From the NCBI RefSeq assembly GCF_022761115.1, contig NZ_JAKWJS010000001.1, positions 434,001 to 498,000 on the forward strand: 64,000 nt of DNA. Reading direction: 5' to 3'. This stretch comes from Dyella sp. RRB7. GTDB lineage: Bacteria > Pseudomonadota > Gammaproteobacteria > Xanthomonadales > Rhodanobacteraceae. The position numbers and the translations under genes were made by a program. Every line of letters starts with the position of its first letter. Positions within the stretch are counted from its first letter, which is position 1. Below, one piece after another: positions 9,188 through 20,001 of this stretch. The notes below the pieces were generated by a model. The model saw only the letters and a list, made by a program, of their open reading frames with translations. It did not search any database and was not told where the DNA came from.

Positions 9188-9691
9188 ATGAGCCGCGCCT
9201 TTGTGAAGGATGCGGACGAGTCCGTCGGCGAACGGCTGCCGGACATCCCGCTGAGCGAACACCCCAACTACGTCACGCCGCGCGGACTGGCACAGCTTCG
9301 CGCGAGGCTGATCGCGGCACGTGAACGTCGCGACGCCTTGCGCGACGCCGGTGAGGCGCTATCGCAGCAAAGCGAACTGGCCGCCATCGAACGCGATCTG
9401 CGCTGGCTCAACGCGCGCGTCGGCAGCGCCATCGAGGTGGACCTGTCACAGCAGCCACACGATCGCGTGGCGTTCGGTGCGCTGGTCACGGTGGACAGCG
9501 ATGAGGGCCAAGCGCGCTATCGCCTCGTCGGGGAGGACGAGGCCGACGTGGAGCATGGGCTGGTGAGCTATGTGTCGCCGCTGGCGAGTGCGTTGCTGGG
9601 CGCGCGGGTGGGGGATCAGGTGGTTTGGCGGCGACCGGCGGGGGATCTCGCGGTGGAAGTGGTGGGTATCGATTATCCGCAGGACGATTGA
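9188..9691 (+). CDS. GreA/GreB family transcription factor
   Basis: A protein of 167 residues. The ATG at 9188 is supported by GGAGG 6-7 nt upstream. The N-terminal extension (HPNYVTPRGL) leads into the coiled coil (LRARLIAARERRDAL ... ELAAIERDLRWL), and a FKBP-like C-terminal domain follows ([34 protein letters not shown]), as in GreA/GreB. These factors bind in the RNA polymerase secondary channel. The coiled-coil tip reads AGEALSQQSEL where GreA has the acidic GDLSENAEY, so transcript-cleavage activity may be altered or absent. It lies 86 bp after the EF-G-like gene and may be co-transcribed with it. Confidence 0.82.
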   Translation: MSRAFVKDADESVGERLPDIPLSEHPNYVTPRGLAQLRARLIAARERRDALRDAGEALSQQSELAAIERDLRWLNARVGSAIEVDLSQQPHDRVAFGALVTVDSDEGQARYRLVGEDEADVEHGLVSYVSPLASALLGARVGDQVVWRRPAGDLAVEVVGIDYPQDD

Positions 9692-9746
9692 GGGTGTTCT
9701 GTTCCTCGTTCCTGCTCAGATTGACCAAGCGCTCTCGTTCTTTCTT

Positions 9747-9782
9747 CGCTCGTCGTCCCTGCGAATGCAGGGGTGACGAGCG
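9747..9782. repeat. REP-like hairpin
   Basis: The outer arms are CGCTCGTC and GACGAGCG; inner CCCTGC/GCAGGG pairs around a GAAT loop. It lies in the gap between the convergent Gre-like gene (ends 9691) and SET-domain gene (ends 9825) and may serve as a terminator for both. It shares its outer-arm core with the hairpin at 1142-1177. Confidence 0.5.
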
Positions 9783-9824
9783 AGATGCGCTTACCCGTTC
9801 CGCGGACGGTAACGGCAAATCGGC

Positions 9825-10292
9825 TCAACGCTTAGCCTTGAGCAACGTCCCCGTACACTTCTTCGACCCACACCGGCACGCCCACAACTTCTTCAACCGC
9901 GCGGTATGCGGCACATCCAGCGTGATGCCGTAGTCGTAGGTCAGTTCCTCGCCCGGCTTGATATTGCGGATCGCCTCGATCAGCACGCGATCCTTGCGCG
10001 GGTCGCCGCTGGCGCTTTCCTCGATCAGGGCCTGGCAGTTCGGATCGCAACTGTGGTTGATCCAGCGCGCCGTGTTGCCCTTGCGGTTGGCGTCGATAAG
10101 GTAGTCGTCGTTGAGCGTGAACAGGAACGTATGGCCGGTCTCGCCGCCATCGCCGTACAGCACGTCGGCCTCGGCGTGGCTCATCAGCGTGCCCTTGTAC
10201 TCGATGATTTCCTCGCCCTTCTTGATCGGGGCGACGGCGAAAACGCCATTGCCATGGATGGGCGAGCGGCGGGCGGCAATACGTCGGGTCAT
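9825..10292 (-). CDS. SET-domain protein-lysine N-methyltransferase
   Basis: A protein of 155 residues that is almost entirely a SET domain. It begins RRSPIHGNGVFA (the GxG motif of the SAM site) and continues to RWINHSCDPNC (the NHSC motif of the catalytic pseudoknot) and GEELTYDYG (the catalytic Tyr region). It ends with a CRCGSKKC post-SET zinc-type cluster plus a basic tail. The set of motifs is complete, so it is expected to be an active S-adenosylmethionine-dependent methyltransferase acting on lysine side chains. The bacterial substrate is unknown. The gene stands alone, convergent with the Gre-like gene. Confidence 0.88.
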   Translation of the reverse strand: MTRRIAARRSPIHGNGVFAVAPIKKGEEIIEYKGTLMSHAEADVLYGDGGETGHTFLFTLNDDYLIDANRKGNTARWINHSCDPNCQALIEESASGDPRKDRVLIEAIRNIKPGEELTYDYGITLDVPHTARLKKLWACRCGSKKCTGTLLKAKR

Positions 10293-10459
10293 GAGCGAAA
10301 AAGGCTTGAATGCGGGAACCTTTGATGATGCCTGTTGCGCAGCACAATGGGAACCTCCCGCCGCCGGGCGACGCCATCACGCGGACGTGATCGCGTGCCC
10401 GCTGAGATCGGCCCCTGGCGATGACCCGGTGACAGCCGGCCCGATCATCCTGCTAAGAT

Positions 10460-10475
10460 TCAAACAATCGTTTGA
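10460..10475 (+). promoter_or_regulatory. PsrA-like operator overlapping an extended -10
   Basis: The inverted repeat TCAAAC-AATC-GTTTGA starts immediately after an extended -10 element, TGC-TAAGAT (10451-10459). A weak -35 (GTGACA, 10429-10434) lies 19 bp upstream. The core CAAAC-N4-GTTTG matches the published consensus of the TetR-family fatty-acid regulator PsrA, (G/C)AAAC-N2-4-GTTT(G/C). The position over the likely start point suits repression. The genes downstream are a lipoprotein and an acyl-CoA dehydrogenase, which supports a fatty-acid signal. No psrA gene is in the window. Confidence 0.55.
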
Positions 10476-10483
10476 GGTGAACC

Positions 10484-10966
10484 ATGAGACGACTGCTCGG
10501 CTGTGTAGCGCTCGGTGTTCTGGTGGCAGGCCTGGTGGCCTGTGGGCCGCCGCGCAAGAGCGTGTTTCCGCCGTCGGTGAGCATCCAGGAAATGGCGCTG
10601 CGTCCCGATGGGCAGTGGCATCTCACGGTGCGCATCCAGAACAACAGCTATGGCGAGATGGACTTCAAGTCGCTCGACGGCGAGCTGAAGGTGGCCGACC
10701 TGATCCCGGTGCGCCTGCACAGCCGCTTTGATCTGGACATCCCCGCCTTCGCCGCGGACGTGCTCCAGATCGACCTGCTGCCAACCCCCGAGATGTCCGC
10801 CGCGCTCAAGGCCACCGCCAGCAAGGGCAGCGCCGGCAGCCTGGCCTACAGCGTGACCGGCACGGCCAACGCCAAGCCTGAGCAGGAAGACAAACCCCGC
10901 GATTTCGATTTCCACGGCAACGACTGGCTCTCGCCCGTGCCCGGCATTCCCAATACCTGGCGCTGA
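10484..10966 (+). CDS. Lipoprotein, LEA/WHy-like
   Basis: A protein of 160 residues with a lipoprotein signal peptide (MRRLLG, hydrophobic stretch, lipobox LVAC with Cys20). The mature part is beta-rich: SIQEMALRPDGQWHLTVRIQNNS, then FKSLDGELKV. The LTVRIQNNSY pattern is typical of LEA14/WHy-fold proteins (conserved-core NPN-like strand). The C-terminus includes a charged linker (KPEQEDKPRDFDF). It probably sits in the periplasm on a membrane. It is 36 bp upstream of the acyl-CoA dehydrogenase gene and likely shares its promoter and the putative fatty-acid-responsive operator. The molecular role is unknown. Confidence 0.72.
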   Translation: MRRLLGCVALGVLVAGLVACGPPRKSVFPPSVSIQEMALRPDGQWHLTVRIQNNSYGEMDFKSLDGELKVADLIPVRLHSRFDLDIPAFAADVLQIDLLPTPEMSAALKATASKGSAGSLAYSVTGTANAKPEQEDKPRDFDFHGNDWLSPVPGIPNTWR

Positions 10967-11002
10967 TCCCAAGCGCTCGTACTACCCACGAAGGACTACG
11001 CC

Positions 11003-12778
<1,776 letters not shown>

Positions 12779-12784
12779 TGCCCA

Positions 12785-12813
12785 CGAGCCCTCCCCGCAA
12801 CGGGGAGGGCTCG
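12785..12813 (+). terminator. Hairpin after acyl-CoA dehydrogenase
   Basis: A perfect 12-bp stem, CGAGCCCTCCCC/GGGGAGGGCTCG, around a GCAAC loop starts 6 nt after the stop codon. There is no T-tract, so termination efficiency is uncertain. Confidence 0.55.
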
Positions 12814-12900
12814 CTGCAACGGCGGCCCGCGCGGGTACTACCGCGGTAACGAATCAAGGTGTAGAAACGGCAAACCTCCCTCGCTGTCCGGTTTTCCCGC

Positions 12901-13374
12901 ATGAGCGATGCCACCTACCTGATCCGTCTGGCCGAAGACGACGACGACTTCATTCTTGGCCTGGTGCCCCGCTTCGTGGATTTCACCCTGCCGCCCTGGC
13001 GGCGACGGCACGAATGCATCGAAGGCATCCGCAACGAACTGCTGCGCCACCTCGAAGACCAGCCCGCCAACAGCTTCCTGTTCGTGGCCGAGGATGGCGA
13101 TGGCGAGCCGGTGGGCTTCATTCACCTGCAGAAAACCCAGGATTTTTTTACCGGGCGCAGCAATTGCCATATTTCCGACCTGGCCGTGGCCCCGCAGCAC
13201 GAGGGCCAGGGCGTGGGCCGCGCCTTGCTTGAACACGCCGAGTCATGGGCGCGCGAGCATCGCTGCCAGCTGGTGACGCTGGCGGTTTTTCCGGGCAACG
13301 AACGTGCACGGGCGATCTACGAGAACGCCGGCTACGCCGCCGATCTGTTGCGACTGGCCAAGCCGGTTCGCTGA
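12901..13374 (+). CDS. GNAT family N-acetyltransferase
   Basis: A protein of 157 residues with a GNAT fold. The acetyl-CoA loop is HEGQGVGRALLEHAESWAR (Q/RxxGxG/A motif A), preceded by ISDLAVAPQ (beta-4). A C-terminal GNERARAIYENAGY (motif B) follows. The early VPRFVDFTLPPWRRRHE region resembles acetyltransferases with an extended N-terminal helix. The substrate is unknown; both small molecules and protein N-termini are possible. It is monocistronic, convergent with the NTF2-like gene 16 bp downstream. Confidence 0.85.
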   Translation: MSDATYLIRLAEDDDDFILGLVPRFVDFTLPPWRRRHECIEGIRNELLRHLEDQPANSFLFVAEDGDGEPVGFIHLQKTQDFFTGRSNCHISDLAVAPQHEGQGVGRALLEHAESWAREHRCQLVTLAVFPGNERARAIYENAGYAADLLRLAKPVR

Positions 13375-13390
13375 TGTGCCGGCCCTGCCT

Positions 13391-13792
13391 CTAGGGCAGC
13401 GGCAACCCCATCTGCCGGAACATCGAAGCTGCATCCCGGGCGCCCCAGCGGCGCTCGATATGGCCTTCCTTGACCACGAACCACTCCATGGCCACCAGCT
13501 CGTAGTCCCTGCCGGTCACCGGGCCGCCGTGAAACGGCTGTACCGAACGGCCACGCTCGGTGTAACGCACCACCACGTTGTCGCCCTCGGCCACCACCGC
13601 GTCCACTTCCAGGCTTACCTGGAAGCAGCGCATCAGCTCGCTCCAAACCGACCTGGCCGTATCCAGCCCACCCCAGCCCATCGCGCCATGGATCAACGCG
13701 TCGGCGGCAAACGTCGCGCCTACCGCGTCGATATCGCCGCGATTGAATGCATCCACGTAGCCGAGCACGACACGCTTGTTCTGTTCGGACAT
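13391..13792 (-). CDS. NTF2-like/SnoaL-type ester cyclase family protein
   Basis: A protein of 133 residues from the ATG at 13792 (MSEQNKRVV). It shows the SnoaL/NTF2-like pattern: VLGYVDAFNRGDIDAVGATFAADALIHG, then DTARSVWSELMRCF and a C-terminal strand pair (YELVAMEWFVVKEGHIERRWGARD). This cone-shaped fold occurs in polyketide cyclases, ketosteroid isomerases and many proteins of unknown role, so the activity is not assigned. An earlier in-frame ATG at 13822 is possible but adds ten residues of poor character. Confidence 0.75.
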   Translation of the reverse strand: MSEQNKRVVLGYVDAFNRGDIDAVGATFAADALIHGAMGWGGLDTARSVWSELMRCFQVSLEVDAVVAEGDNVVVRYTERGRSVQPFHGGPVTGRDYELVAMEWFVVKEGHIERRWGARDAASMFRQMGLPLP

Positions 13793-13990
13793 GCTGTTAG
13801 CCCTTCCGGAAACGGAGGCCATGCCTCCGCATCAGCCAGGCGGCAACAGCCACGCGGCGGCACCAAGCATATCGCCCGTCGATGCGTGATTTATGTGAGG
13901 GCGGCGTATAGCCGGCAGCCATGGCCCATCGTGGAAGCGCCACCGAGTGCTTCCAGCTCCGATCGCCGCGCCTTGCGCACAGCGGGATCA

Positions 13991-14021
13991 GCGTCGCGGC
14001 ATCCCAGGGACGCCGCGACGC
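13991..14021 (-). terminator. Hairpin downstream of the SapC-family gene
   Basis: A perfect 10-bp stem, GCGTCGCGGC/GCCGCGACGC, with an 11-nt loop lies 8 nt past the stop of the minus-strand SapC gene. It has no T-tract. The rest of the gap (13793-13990) shows no gene. Confidence 0.45.
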
Positions 14022-14028
14022 CGGTACC

Positions 14029-14793
14029 TCAGTTCTTGACGGCAGCCGCCGCTCCCTCAACCTGCTCACGCTGGCTCAGGCGCAGCGACACACGGTCGAT
14101 ATTGTTGAGCGACAGCAGATGCGCGTAGATCCAGCCGAGCACGCCTTCACGCAGGAATTCGTGCGTGGTCTTCTCGTCCAGCTGGCGCAGCTTGTCCTCG
14201 TTGACCACGAACAGGCCATTGAGGTTGATGGAGTTGCCGCCCCGCTCCAGGCGGATGTTGCGCGGCTCCAGCAGGTCATGCTTGCGCAGCTGCTCCATGA
14301 ACCACTGCGTGCGCGCGATGTGCTGCTGGAATTCGCCGAGGAACTTCACCGCGTTGGTGAGCAGTTCGGTATCGCTGCCGTCTTCCTTGAACAGGCGGTC
14401 GCCTTCCACGGTGCCGAAGCCTTCGTAGGCCTCGTCGAGGAACACGGTGAAGTCATCGCCTTCCGCACCCGGCGGCTTTTCGGCCAGCACGAACGGATAG
14501 CGGCGCACAAAGGCGGGGATATAGACGTTCGCTTCCCACTGGCCAGCGTCGTTGACGTACAGGTTCTCGTTCTGGCGCAGGCCCAGCAGGACCATCGGGC
14601 CAGCGTCCGCCACGGTAACGCCACCGAACAGGATGGGCAGGTCGCGAGCAGCGGCGGGGAATTCCACGCCGGTCAGCGGAACCGAGTGCACCGCGCCCGC
14701 GAACTTCAAGTTCGGGATGGGCTTGATGCGCAGATCCTTGTGGTCGGTACGGTTGAGCGGCACAGGGCGCTCGTAGAAAAGAACTTCAGCCAC
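14029..14793 (-). CDS. SapC family protein
   Basis: A protein of 254 residues starting at GTG 14793, with GGGAGAGG about 8 nt upstream. It shows the family layout: an N-terminal VPLNRTDHKDLRI segment, FAGAVHSVPLTGVEF, then ILFGGV and YIPAFVRRYPFVLAE. Later come LFKEDGSDTELL and a C-terminal GLFVVNEDKLRQLDEKTTHEFLREG region. SapC was first named from Campylobacter S-layer secretion loci, but in Xanthomonadales these proteins occur without an S-layer and the function is not established. It may be an accessory to a TonB-receptor/tryptophan-halogenase-type locus elsewhere; none of those genes is adjacent here. Confidence 0.85.
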   Translation of the reverse strand: MAEVLFYERPVPLNRTDHKDLRIKPIPNLKFAGAVHSVPLTGVEFPAAARDLPILFGGVTVADAGPMVLLGLRQNENLYVNDAGQWEANVYIPAFVRRYPFVLAEKPPGAEGDDFTVFLDEAYEGFGTVEGDRLFKEDGSDTELLTNAVKFLGEFQQHIARTQWFMEQLRKHDLLEPRNIRLERGGNSINLNGLFVVNEDKLRQLDEKTTHEFLREGVLGWIYAHLLSLNNIDRVSLRLSQREQVEGAAAAVKN

Positions 14794-15048
14794 GTTAACT
14801 ACCTCTCCCTTGCCGTGCCGGGGTCGCCACCCAGGCTCCCCCTCCCAAACCCGGCCCCGGGTCTACAGATGAACGAGCACTATATCAGCGCCCGTGGCCC
14901 TCGCGAACACCCCCTGCCGTGTCGGCTTCTGCCTGCCCAGACAAGCATTTGCGTGTGATCTGTAACGAAATTGGTCTATCCTGCAAAGGTTACGAGCATC
15001 GTTGCATCGCCCGAACGTTCATTCGCACTGGTTGAAGGACGGTTTTGC

Positions 15049-15651
15049 ATGCTGATGGAAGTACCTAGCCGCGTTGTCGACCTCCATTCGACCCGCGTGC
15101 TTTCGCTGGACGCCGCCGGTCGCATCCTCGACTGGATCAGCTGGCAAGAGGCGGTTTGCCTCTATGTCCGCGACGCCGTCGCCTGGACCCTGGGCGACCC
15201 GTGCCTCACCGTGCATGGCGGCCATAACCGGTTGAGCGGCGAGCAGAGCAAGCTGTCGCTGCACCCGATCGTCGCCAGCACCGGCCACTGCCGCGACCAC
15301 GCGATCGATCCGGCCCCCGCGCTTACCAACACCGCCCTGTTCGCCCGCGACCGCTACCTGTGCCTGTATTGCGGCGAGCGCTTCAGTCGCGGCGAACTGA
15401 CCCGCGACCATGTGCTGCCGATTTCCAAGCACGGCAAGGACACCTGGGAGAACGTGGTCAGCGCCTGCCTGGCCTGCAACCTGCGCAAGAGCAACCGCAC
15501 GCCGCAGCAGGCCAACATGCCGCTGCTGGCGGTGCCTTACCGGCCCAGCTGGGTGGAGCACCTGATCCTGTCCAACCGCAACATCCTGGCCGACCAGATG
15601 GAATTCCTGGTCAATCACCTGCCGCGCGACCGCCGGGCACAGATGGCCTGA
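15049..15651 (+). CDS. HNH endonuclease-domain protein
   Basis: A protein of 200 residues. The ATG at 15049 is favoured by AAGGA 9 nt upstream; the frame is open from 14971. After an N-terminal alpha/beta region ([28 protein letters not shown]) comes an HNH module. [54 protein letters not shown] has two CxxC pairs for zinc, the DHV catalytic His and the ENVVSAC Asn. This layout is common in orphan bacterial HNH proteins. No methyltransferase or other restriction partner is nearby, so it is not called a restriction enzyme. Its target is unknown. Confidence 0.87.
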   Translation: MLMEVPSRVVDLHSTRVLSLDAAGRILDWISWQEAVCLYVRDAVAWTLGDPCLTVHGGHNRLSGEQSKLSLHPIVASTGHCRDHAIDPAPALTNTALFARDRYLCLYCGERFSRGELTRDHVLPISKHGKDTWENVVSACLACNLRKSNRTPQQANMPLLAVPYRPSWVEHLILSNRNILADQMEFLVNHLPRDRRAQMA

Positions 15652-15742
15652 CGGCGGGCACCGCCGCTGCGGGGCACCGCCGACCGCGGGATTTCACGTC
15701 CCTGCCCTTGCCCCGCCTCCTCTCTGGGCCAACAATACGCCC

Positions 15743-17632
15743 ATGAACGACCTGTCCCGCTTCCCCCGCCTGGCGACCATCGAGACGCCGGCCGACTTGC
15801 GCCGCCTCGCCGATGAGGAGCTGCCCGCCGTCGCCGATGAACTGCGCCAGTACCTGATCGAGGCCGTCGCCAGCTCGGGCGGCCACTTCGGCGCGGGCCT
15901 GGGCGTGGTGGAACTGACCGTGGCCCTGCACCACGTATTCGACACGCCGAACGACCGCCTGGTGTGGGACGTGGGTCACCAGTGCTACCCGCACAAGATC
16001 CTCACCGGTCGCCGTGCCCGCATCACCACGATCAAGAAGAAGGATGGCCTGGCGCCGTTCCCGCGCCGCGAGGAAAGCGAGTACGACACCTTCGGCGTCG
16101 GCCATTCATCCACCTCCATCTCGGCCGCGCTGGGCATGGCCATCGCCGCGCAGCGCCGGGGCGACCCGCGCAAGTTCGTGGCGGTGATCGGCGACGGCGC
16201 GATGACCGCCGGCATGGCCTTCGAGGCGCTCAACCACGGCGGCGACGTGGAGCCGAACATGCTGGTCGTGTTCAACGACAACGGCATGTCCATCAGCGAG
16301 AACGTGGGCGCGCTGACCAAGATGGCCGCGCGCGCCATGAGCAGCCGCCGGCTCAACGCCTTGCGCGAGCGGGCCAAGCGCGCCATTCCGAAACAGTCGT
16401 TCTTCGGTCGCTTCTTCAAGCGCTGGGAGGAGCACGCCAAGGGCATGTTCGTGCCCAGCACGCTGTTCGAGGAACTGGGCTTCCACTACACCGGCCCGAT
16501 CGACGGCCACAACATCCACCAGTTGCTTGCCGCGCTGCGCACGGTGAAAGACCTGCCCGGCCCGCAGCTGCTGCACGTGATCACCACCAAGGGCAAGGGC
16601 TACGCCCCGGCCGAACAGGCGCAGATCGAGTACCACGCGGTGGGACCGTTCGACCCGCAGGCCGGCCTGACCAAGAAGTCCGGGCCGTCCAAGCCGACCT
16701 ACACCGACATCTTCAGCGACTGGCTGTGCGACATGGCCGCTGCCGACGAACGCCTGCTCGGCATCACGCCGGCGATGCGCGAAGGCTCCGGGCTGGTGCG
16801 CTTCTCCAAGGCATATCCCTTGCGCTATTTCGACGTGGCCATCGCCGAACAGCACGCGGTGACGCTGGCCGCGGGCATGGCCTGCGAAGGCGCCAAGCCG
16901 GTGGTGGCGATCTACTCCACCTTCCTGCAGCGCGCCTATGACCAGGCCATCCACGACGTGGCGCTGCAGAACCTGGACGTCACCTTCGCCATCGACCGCG
17001 CCGGCGTGGTCGGCCCCGATGGCGCCACGCACTCGGGCAGCTTCGATCTGTCGTTCCTGCGTTGCCTGCCGAACATGGTGATCATGGCGCCGGCCGACGA
17101 AAACGAATGCCGCATGATGCTGAGCACCGGTTTCAAGTACGCCGGACCGGCGGCCGTGCGCTACCCGCGTGGCACCGGTCCCGGTGTGCCGCTGCACAAG
17201 GAGCTGGACACGCTGCCGATCGGCAAGGCCGAGCTGCGCCGCCGTGGCCGCGGCCTGGCCCTGCTCAGCTTCGGCACCATGCTGGCGCCGGCCGCCGAAA
17301 TCGCCGCGGAGCTGGACGCCACCCTGGTCAACATGCGCTTCGTGAAGCCGCTGGACGAGGCGATGATCCTCGAACTGGCCAAGACCCACGACGCCTTCGT
17401 CACGCTGGAAGACAACGCCATCGCCGGCGGCGCCGGCAGCGGCGTGGCCGAGTGCCTGGCCGCGCACGGCGTGGTCAAGCCGATCCTGCACCTGGGCCTG
17501 CCCGACGTGTACCTGGAGCACGGCAGCCGCGAAGAGGTGCTGACCATGGCCGGCCTGGACCTGCCTAGCATCCGTCAATCGATCCGCGCCCGCTTCCCGC
17601 ATATCGGCACGCGCAACCAGGTCACCGCCTGA
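15743..17632 (+). CDS. dxs: 1-deoxy-D-xylulose-5-phosphate synthase
   Basis: A protein of 629 residues, the usual family length. It catalyses the TPP-dependent condensation of pyruvate and glyceraldehyde-3-phosphate that opens the MEP isoprenoid pathway, in the cytoplasm. Diagnostic motifs are [33 protein letters not shown], the TPP/Mg motif [18 protein letters not shown], and [13 protein letters not shown] and [19 protein letters not shown] in the pyrimidine-binding domain. The C-terminal transketolase-like domain is complete ([37 protein letters not shown]). It lies 91 bp after the HNH gene and appears to be an independent unit. Confidence 0.97.
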   Translation: MNDLSRFPRLATIETPADLRRLADEELPAVADELRQYLIEAVASSGGHFGAGLGVVELTVALHHVFDTPNDRLVWDVGHQCYPHKILTGRRARITTIKKKDGLAPFPRREESEYDTFGVGHSSTSISAALGMAIAAQRRGDPRKFVAVIGDGAMTAGMAFEALNHGGDVEPNMLVVFNDNGMSISENVGALTKMAARAMSSRRLNALRERAKRAIPKQSFFGRFFKRWEEHAKGMFVPSTLFEELGFHYTGPIDGHNIHQLLAALRTVKDLPGPQLLHVITTKGKGYAPAEQAQIEYHAVGPFDPQAGLTKKSGPSKPTYTDIFSDWLCDMAAADERLLGITPAMREGSGLVRFSKAYPLRYFDVAIAEQHAVTLAAGMACEGAKPVVAIYSTFLQRAYDQAIHDVALQNLDVTFAIDRAGVVGPDGATHSGSFDLSFLRCLPNMVIMAPADENECRMMLSTGFKYAGPAAVRYPRGTGPGVPLHKELDTLPIGKAELRRRGRGLALLSFGTMLAPAAEIAAELDATLVNMRFVKPLDEAMILELAKTHDAFVTLEDNAIAGGAGSGVAECLAAHGVVKPILHLGLPDVYLEHGSREEVLTMAGLDLPSIRQSIRARFPHIGTRNQVTA

Positions 17633-17670
17633 CCGACTCGCCCTGGCGACCCGGCGAGTCGCCAGCGGTC

Positions 17671-20001
17671 CTAGTGAAACGGCACGTTGAACGACACCCC
17701 GATGGTGCGCGGCGTCGATTGCTGCACCAGCATCGGTCCACCCAGTGCAGCGAGGAAGTTGATCGACTGGGCATTGAGGGTGCCGATGGCCACGCGGCGA
17801 TTGAGCGCATTGCGCACGTAGACGTCCACGGTCATGCCGTGATCAAGCGTGATGCCGGTATTGAGATCGAGCAGGCCAAAGCCCGGCAGGTGGAAATCCG
17901 GGTCGCTGTTGTCGCCTGCGAAACCGGCGTGGCGTGAGGTCGACAACCGCTCCGTCGCACCGGCATACGCGCCGTGACCGGCCAGCTCGAACTGATAGCG
18001 GGCACTGAGCGTGGCCGTGGCCTTGGCCGAATAGGGCAACGGCGCGCCCTCGCGGATGCCAATCGCCGGATCGCTTTGCAGCGTGCGTGCATCGGTATAG
18101 GCCCCCGCCGCGTTGAGGCTCCATGGTCCGGTCGTATAGGTGAGCTGGCCTTCCAGTCCGCCAATGCGCGCGTCGCCCGCGTTCTGGATGATGGTGTTGC
18201 CCAGCGTATAGGTGAACAGCTGCAGGTTGTGCCACTCGATGTCATAGGCATCCACGCCGATATTGAGATGGCCGTCCAGATGGCTTCCCTTGTAGCCGAT
18301 CTCGTAACTCGTCAGCTTGTCCGAACCAAACGTATCGGAGGCCGTCGGTACCGGGCCGAGCACGCTGCTCAACAAGGGCGCCTGCAGCCCGCCAGGGCGA
18401 TAGCCGGTGGATACGCGGGCGTAGTAGCTGTGCGTGGTGTCGGGACGATACGACGCGGTAATCATCTCGGTGGTATCCGAGCCGGTGCGGCTGATGCGAA
18501 AGCCGCCGGGGCTTCCCGCCACCGGCCCCTGTTCCTGGCTGGCCAGTCGCTGCGTGTCGCCATTGACGCGTGCGCCGGCGGCGAGATCGAAGCTGGGAGT
18601 GAGGTGCCAGGTGAGATCGCCGTAGCCGGCGTATTCCTCGAAGCGGGAACCGGTGTTCTGTTCGATCAGGTAAGTCTTCCCCGGCGCACTGAGGTTGTCG
18701 CCAAGCAGGCTGTAGTGCGCCCACACGTCTTCACGGTTGAACCACAGGCCGGCCAGCCAGTCGAAGCTGTCGCCCTTGGGTGAGGTGAAGCGGATTTCCT
18801 GCGTGGCCTTGTGCACGTCGTAGACCGAGTCGACATAGAGATTGCTCAACTGCTGGTCGATACCCAAGGCCGGGCCCAAAGCATTGAGCAGATCCAGGAA
18901 CCCATTGGGATAGTCCTGCACGCTGCGGTTCTGGAAATCCTGATAGGCGCTGATCCAGTCCAGCGTGGCTCCGCCGAAGTCGTAGCTGGCGCGGAACGAA
19001 TACAACTGCAGCGTCTGCGTGAAGGGCTCGCGATGATTGAGCTCGCGGTTATAGGGCCCGCCCGAGATCGGCTGGCCTTGGAGGTTGTAGTCGGCCATGG
19101 AAAGGCCGTCGGCGGCAAGGCGCTGCGCCATGGCACTGAGATTGAAGCTGAGCTTGTCGGTGGGATCGACCTGCAGCTGCGCACGGATGCCCTGCGTGTG
19201 CGAGCGATCCGCGCCACCCGCCGCCTCGGGCCCGACGGCGTTGTAGACGCCGGCCGTGTGCTCGTCCAGCACATTCAGGCGCAAGGCCGCCACGTCCTTC
19301 ACCAGCGGCACGTTGAGCATGCCGCGCTCGGTGTAGTTCATGCCGCCGTGCTCGGTATGGGAGATATCCGTGCCCACGCTGGCAGACACGGCACTGGCAT
19401 CGGGTTGGCGGGTCACGTACTTGACCAGGCCTCCCATGGAGCCGGCGCCGTACAGCGTGCCTTGCGGACCATAGAGGAACTCGATGTGGTCCACATCCAT
19501 CAGCGCCGGATCGATCAGGAACGTGGCCGATGCCGCATACACGGTGCTGCCGCCGATCGGCACATCGTCCATGTACACCGATACCGTGGGGCTGGTCTGG
19601 TTGCCGGTGGAAACGCCGCGCATCACCAGCTCACCTTGTCCCGGGCCACCCTGGCTGGCGAGGAATACACCCGGCTGGTAGGACACATAGTCATTGAGCG
19701 TGCGCGCGCCGAGTTGTTGCAGCTGCTCGCCCGACACCTCGTCGACGTGCATGGGGACTTCACGCGACGGTTCGCGGCGGCGGTTGGCCGAGACGATCAC
19801 CTCGCCCAGCGTGACCACCCGCTTGGGTGGCGAGGTAGTGGATTTCGCTGGTACCGGCGTCGTGGTTGGCAGCGGCGGTGCCGCTGGGTCCACCGCCTGT
19901 GCATGCAAGGACCACGGCAGCAGCGCCAGCCATGCGCCTGCCAGGCAGGCCCTGCCCAAGGACAGGGGAAGACGTCTAGATCCACGCACACATTCGAGCA
20001 C
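17671..20001 (-). CDS. TonB-dependent receptor
   Basis: A protein of 776 residues starting at GTG 20001, with GGGGAG about 8 nt upstream. It has a signal peptide (LACLAGAWLALLPWSLHAQA) and a Pro/Thr-rich linker, then a TonB-box-like VVTLGEVIVSA. The plug domain follows (VPMHVDEVSGEQLQQLG, PTVSVYMDDVPIGG, EFLYGPQGTLYGAGSMGGLVKYVT). The beta-barrel ends with LNRRVAIGTLN and a terminal GVSFNVPFH, with aromatic residues at the end. The GxQGTLYGAGSMGG pattern is typical of FecA/iron-complex-type receptors, but the ligand is not predictable. Not related closely to the two receptors at 52-59 kb. It stands alone. Confidence 0.9.
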   Translation of the reverse strand: MLECVRGSRRLPLSLGRACLAGAWLALLPWSLHAQAVDPAAPPLPTTTPVPAKSTTSPPKRVVTLGEVIVSANRRREPSREVPMHVDEVSGEQLQQLGARTLNDYVSYQPGVFLASQGGPGQGELVMRGVSTGNQTSPTVSVYMDDVPIGGSTVYAASATFLIDPALMDVDHIEFLYGPQGTLYGAGSMGGLVKYVTRQPDASAVSASVGTDISHTEHGGMNYTERGMLNVPLVKDVAALRLNVLDEHTAGVYNAVGPEAAGGADRSHTQGIRAQLQVDPTDKLSFNLSAMAQRLAADGLSMADYNLQGQPISGGPYNRELNHREPFTQTLQLYSFRASYDFGGATLDWISAYQDFQNRSVQDYPNGFLDLLNALGPALGIDQQLSNLYVDSVYDVHKATQEIRFTSPKGDSFDWLAGLWFNREDVWAHYSLLGDNLSAPGKTYLIEQNTGSRFEEYAGYGDLTWHLTPSFDLAAGARVNGDTQRLASQEQGPVAGSPGGFRISRTGSDTTEMITASYRPDTTHSYYARVSTGYRPGGLQAPLLSSVLGPVPTASDTFGSDKLTSYEIGYKGSHLDGHLNIGVDAYDIEWHNLQLFTYTLGNTIIQNAGDARIGGLEGQLTYTTGPWSLNAAGAYTDARTLQSDPAIGIREGAPLPYSAKATATLSARYQFELAGHGAYAGATERLSTSRHAGFAGDNSDPDFHLPGFGLLDLNTGITLDHGMTVDVYVRNALNRRVAIGTLNAQSINFLAALGGPMLVQQSTPRTIGVSFNVPFH

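Noticed and set aside
15049-15651. Restriction-modification system based on the HNH protein
   Set aside because: No methyltransferase or specificity gene nearby.
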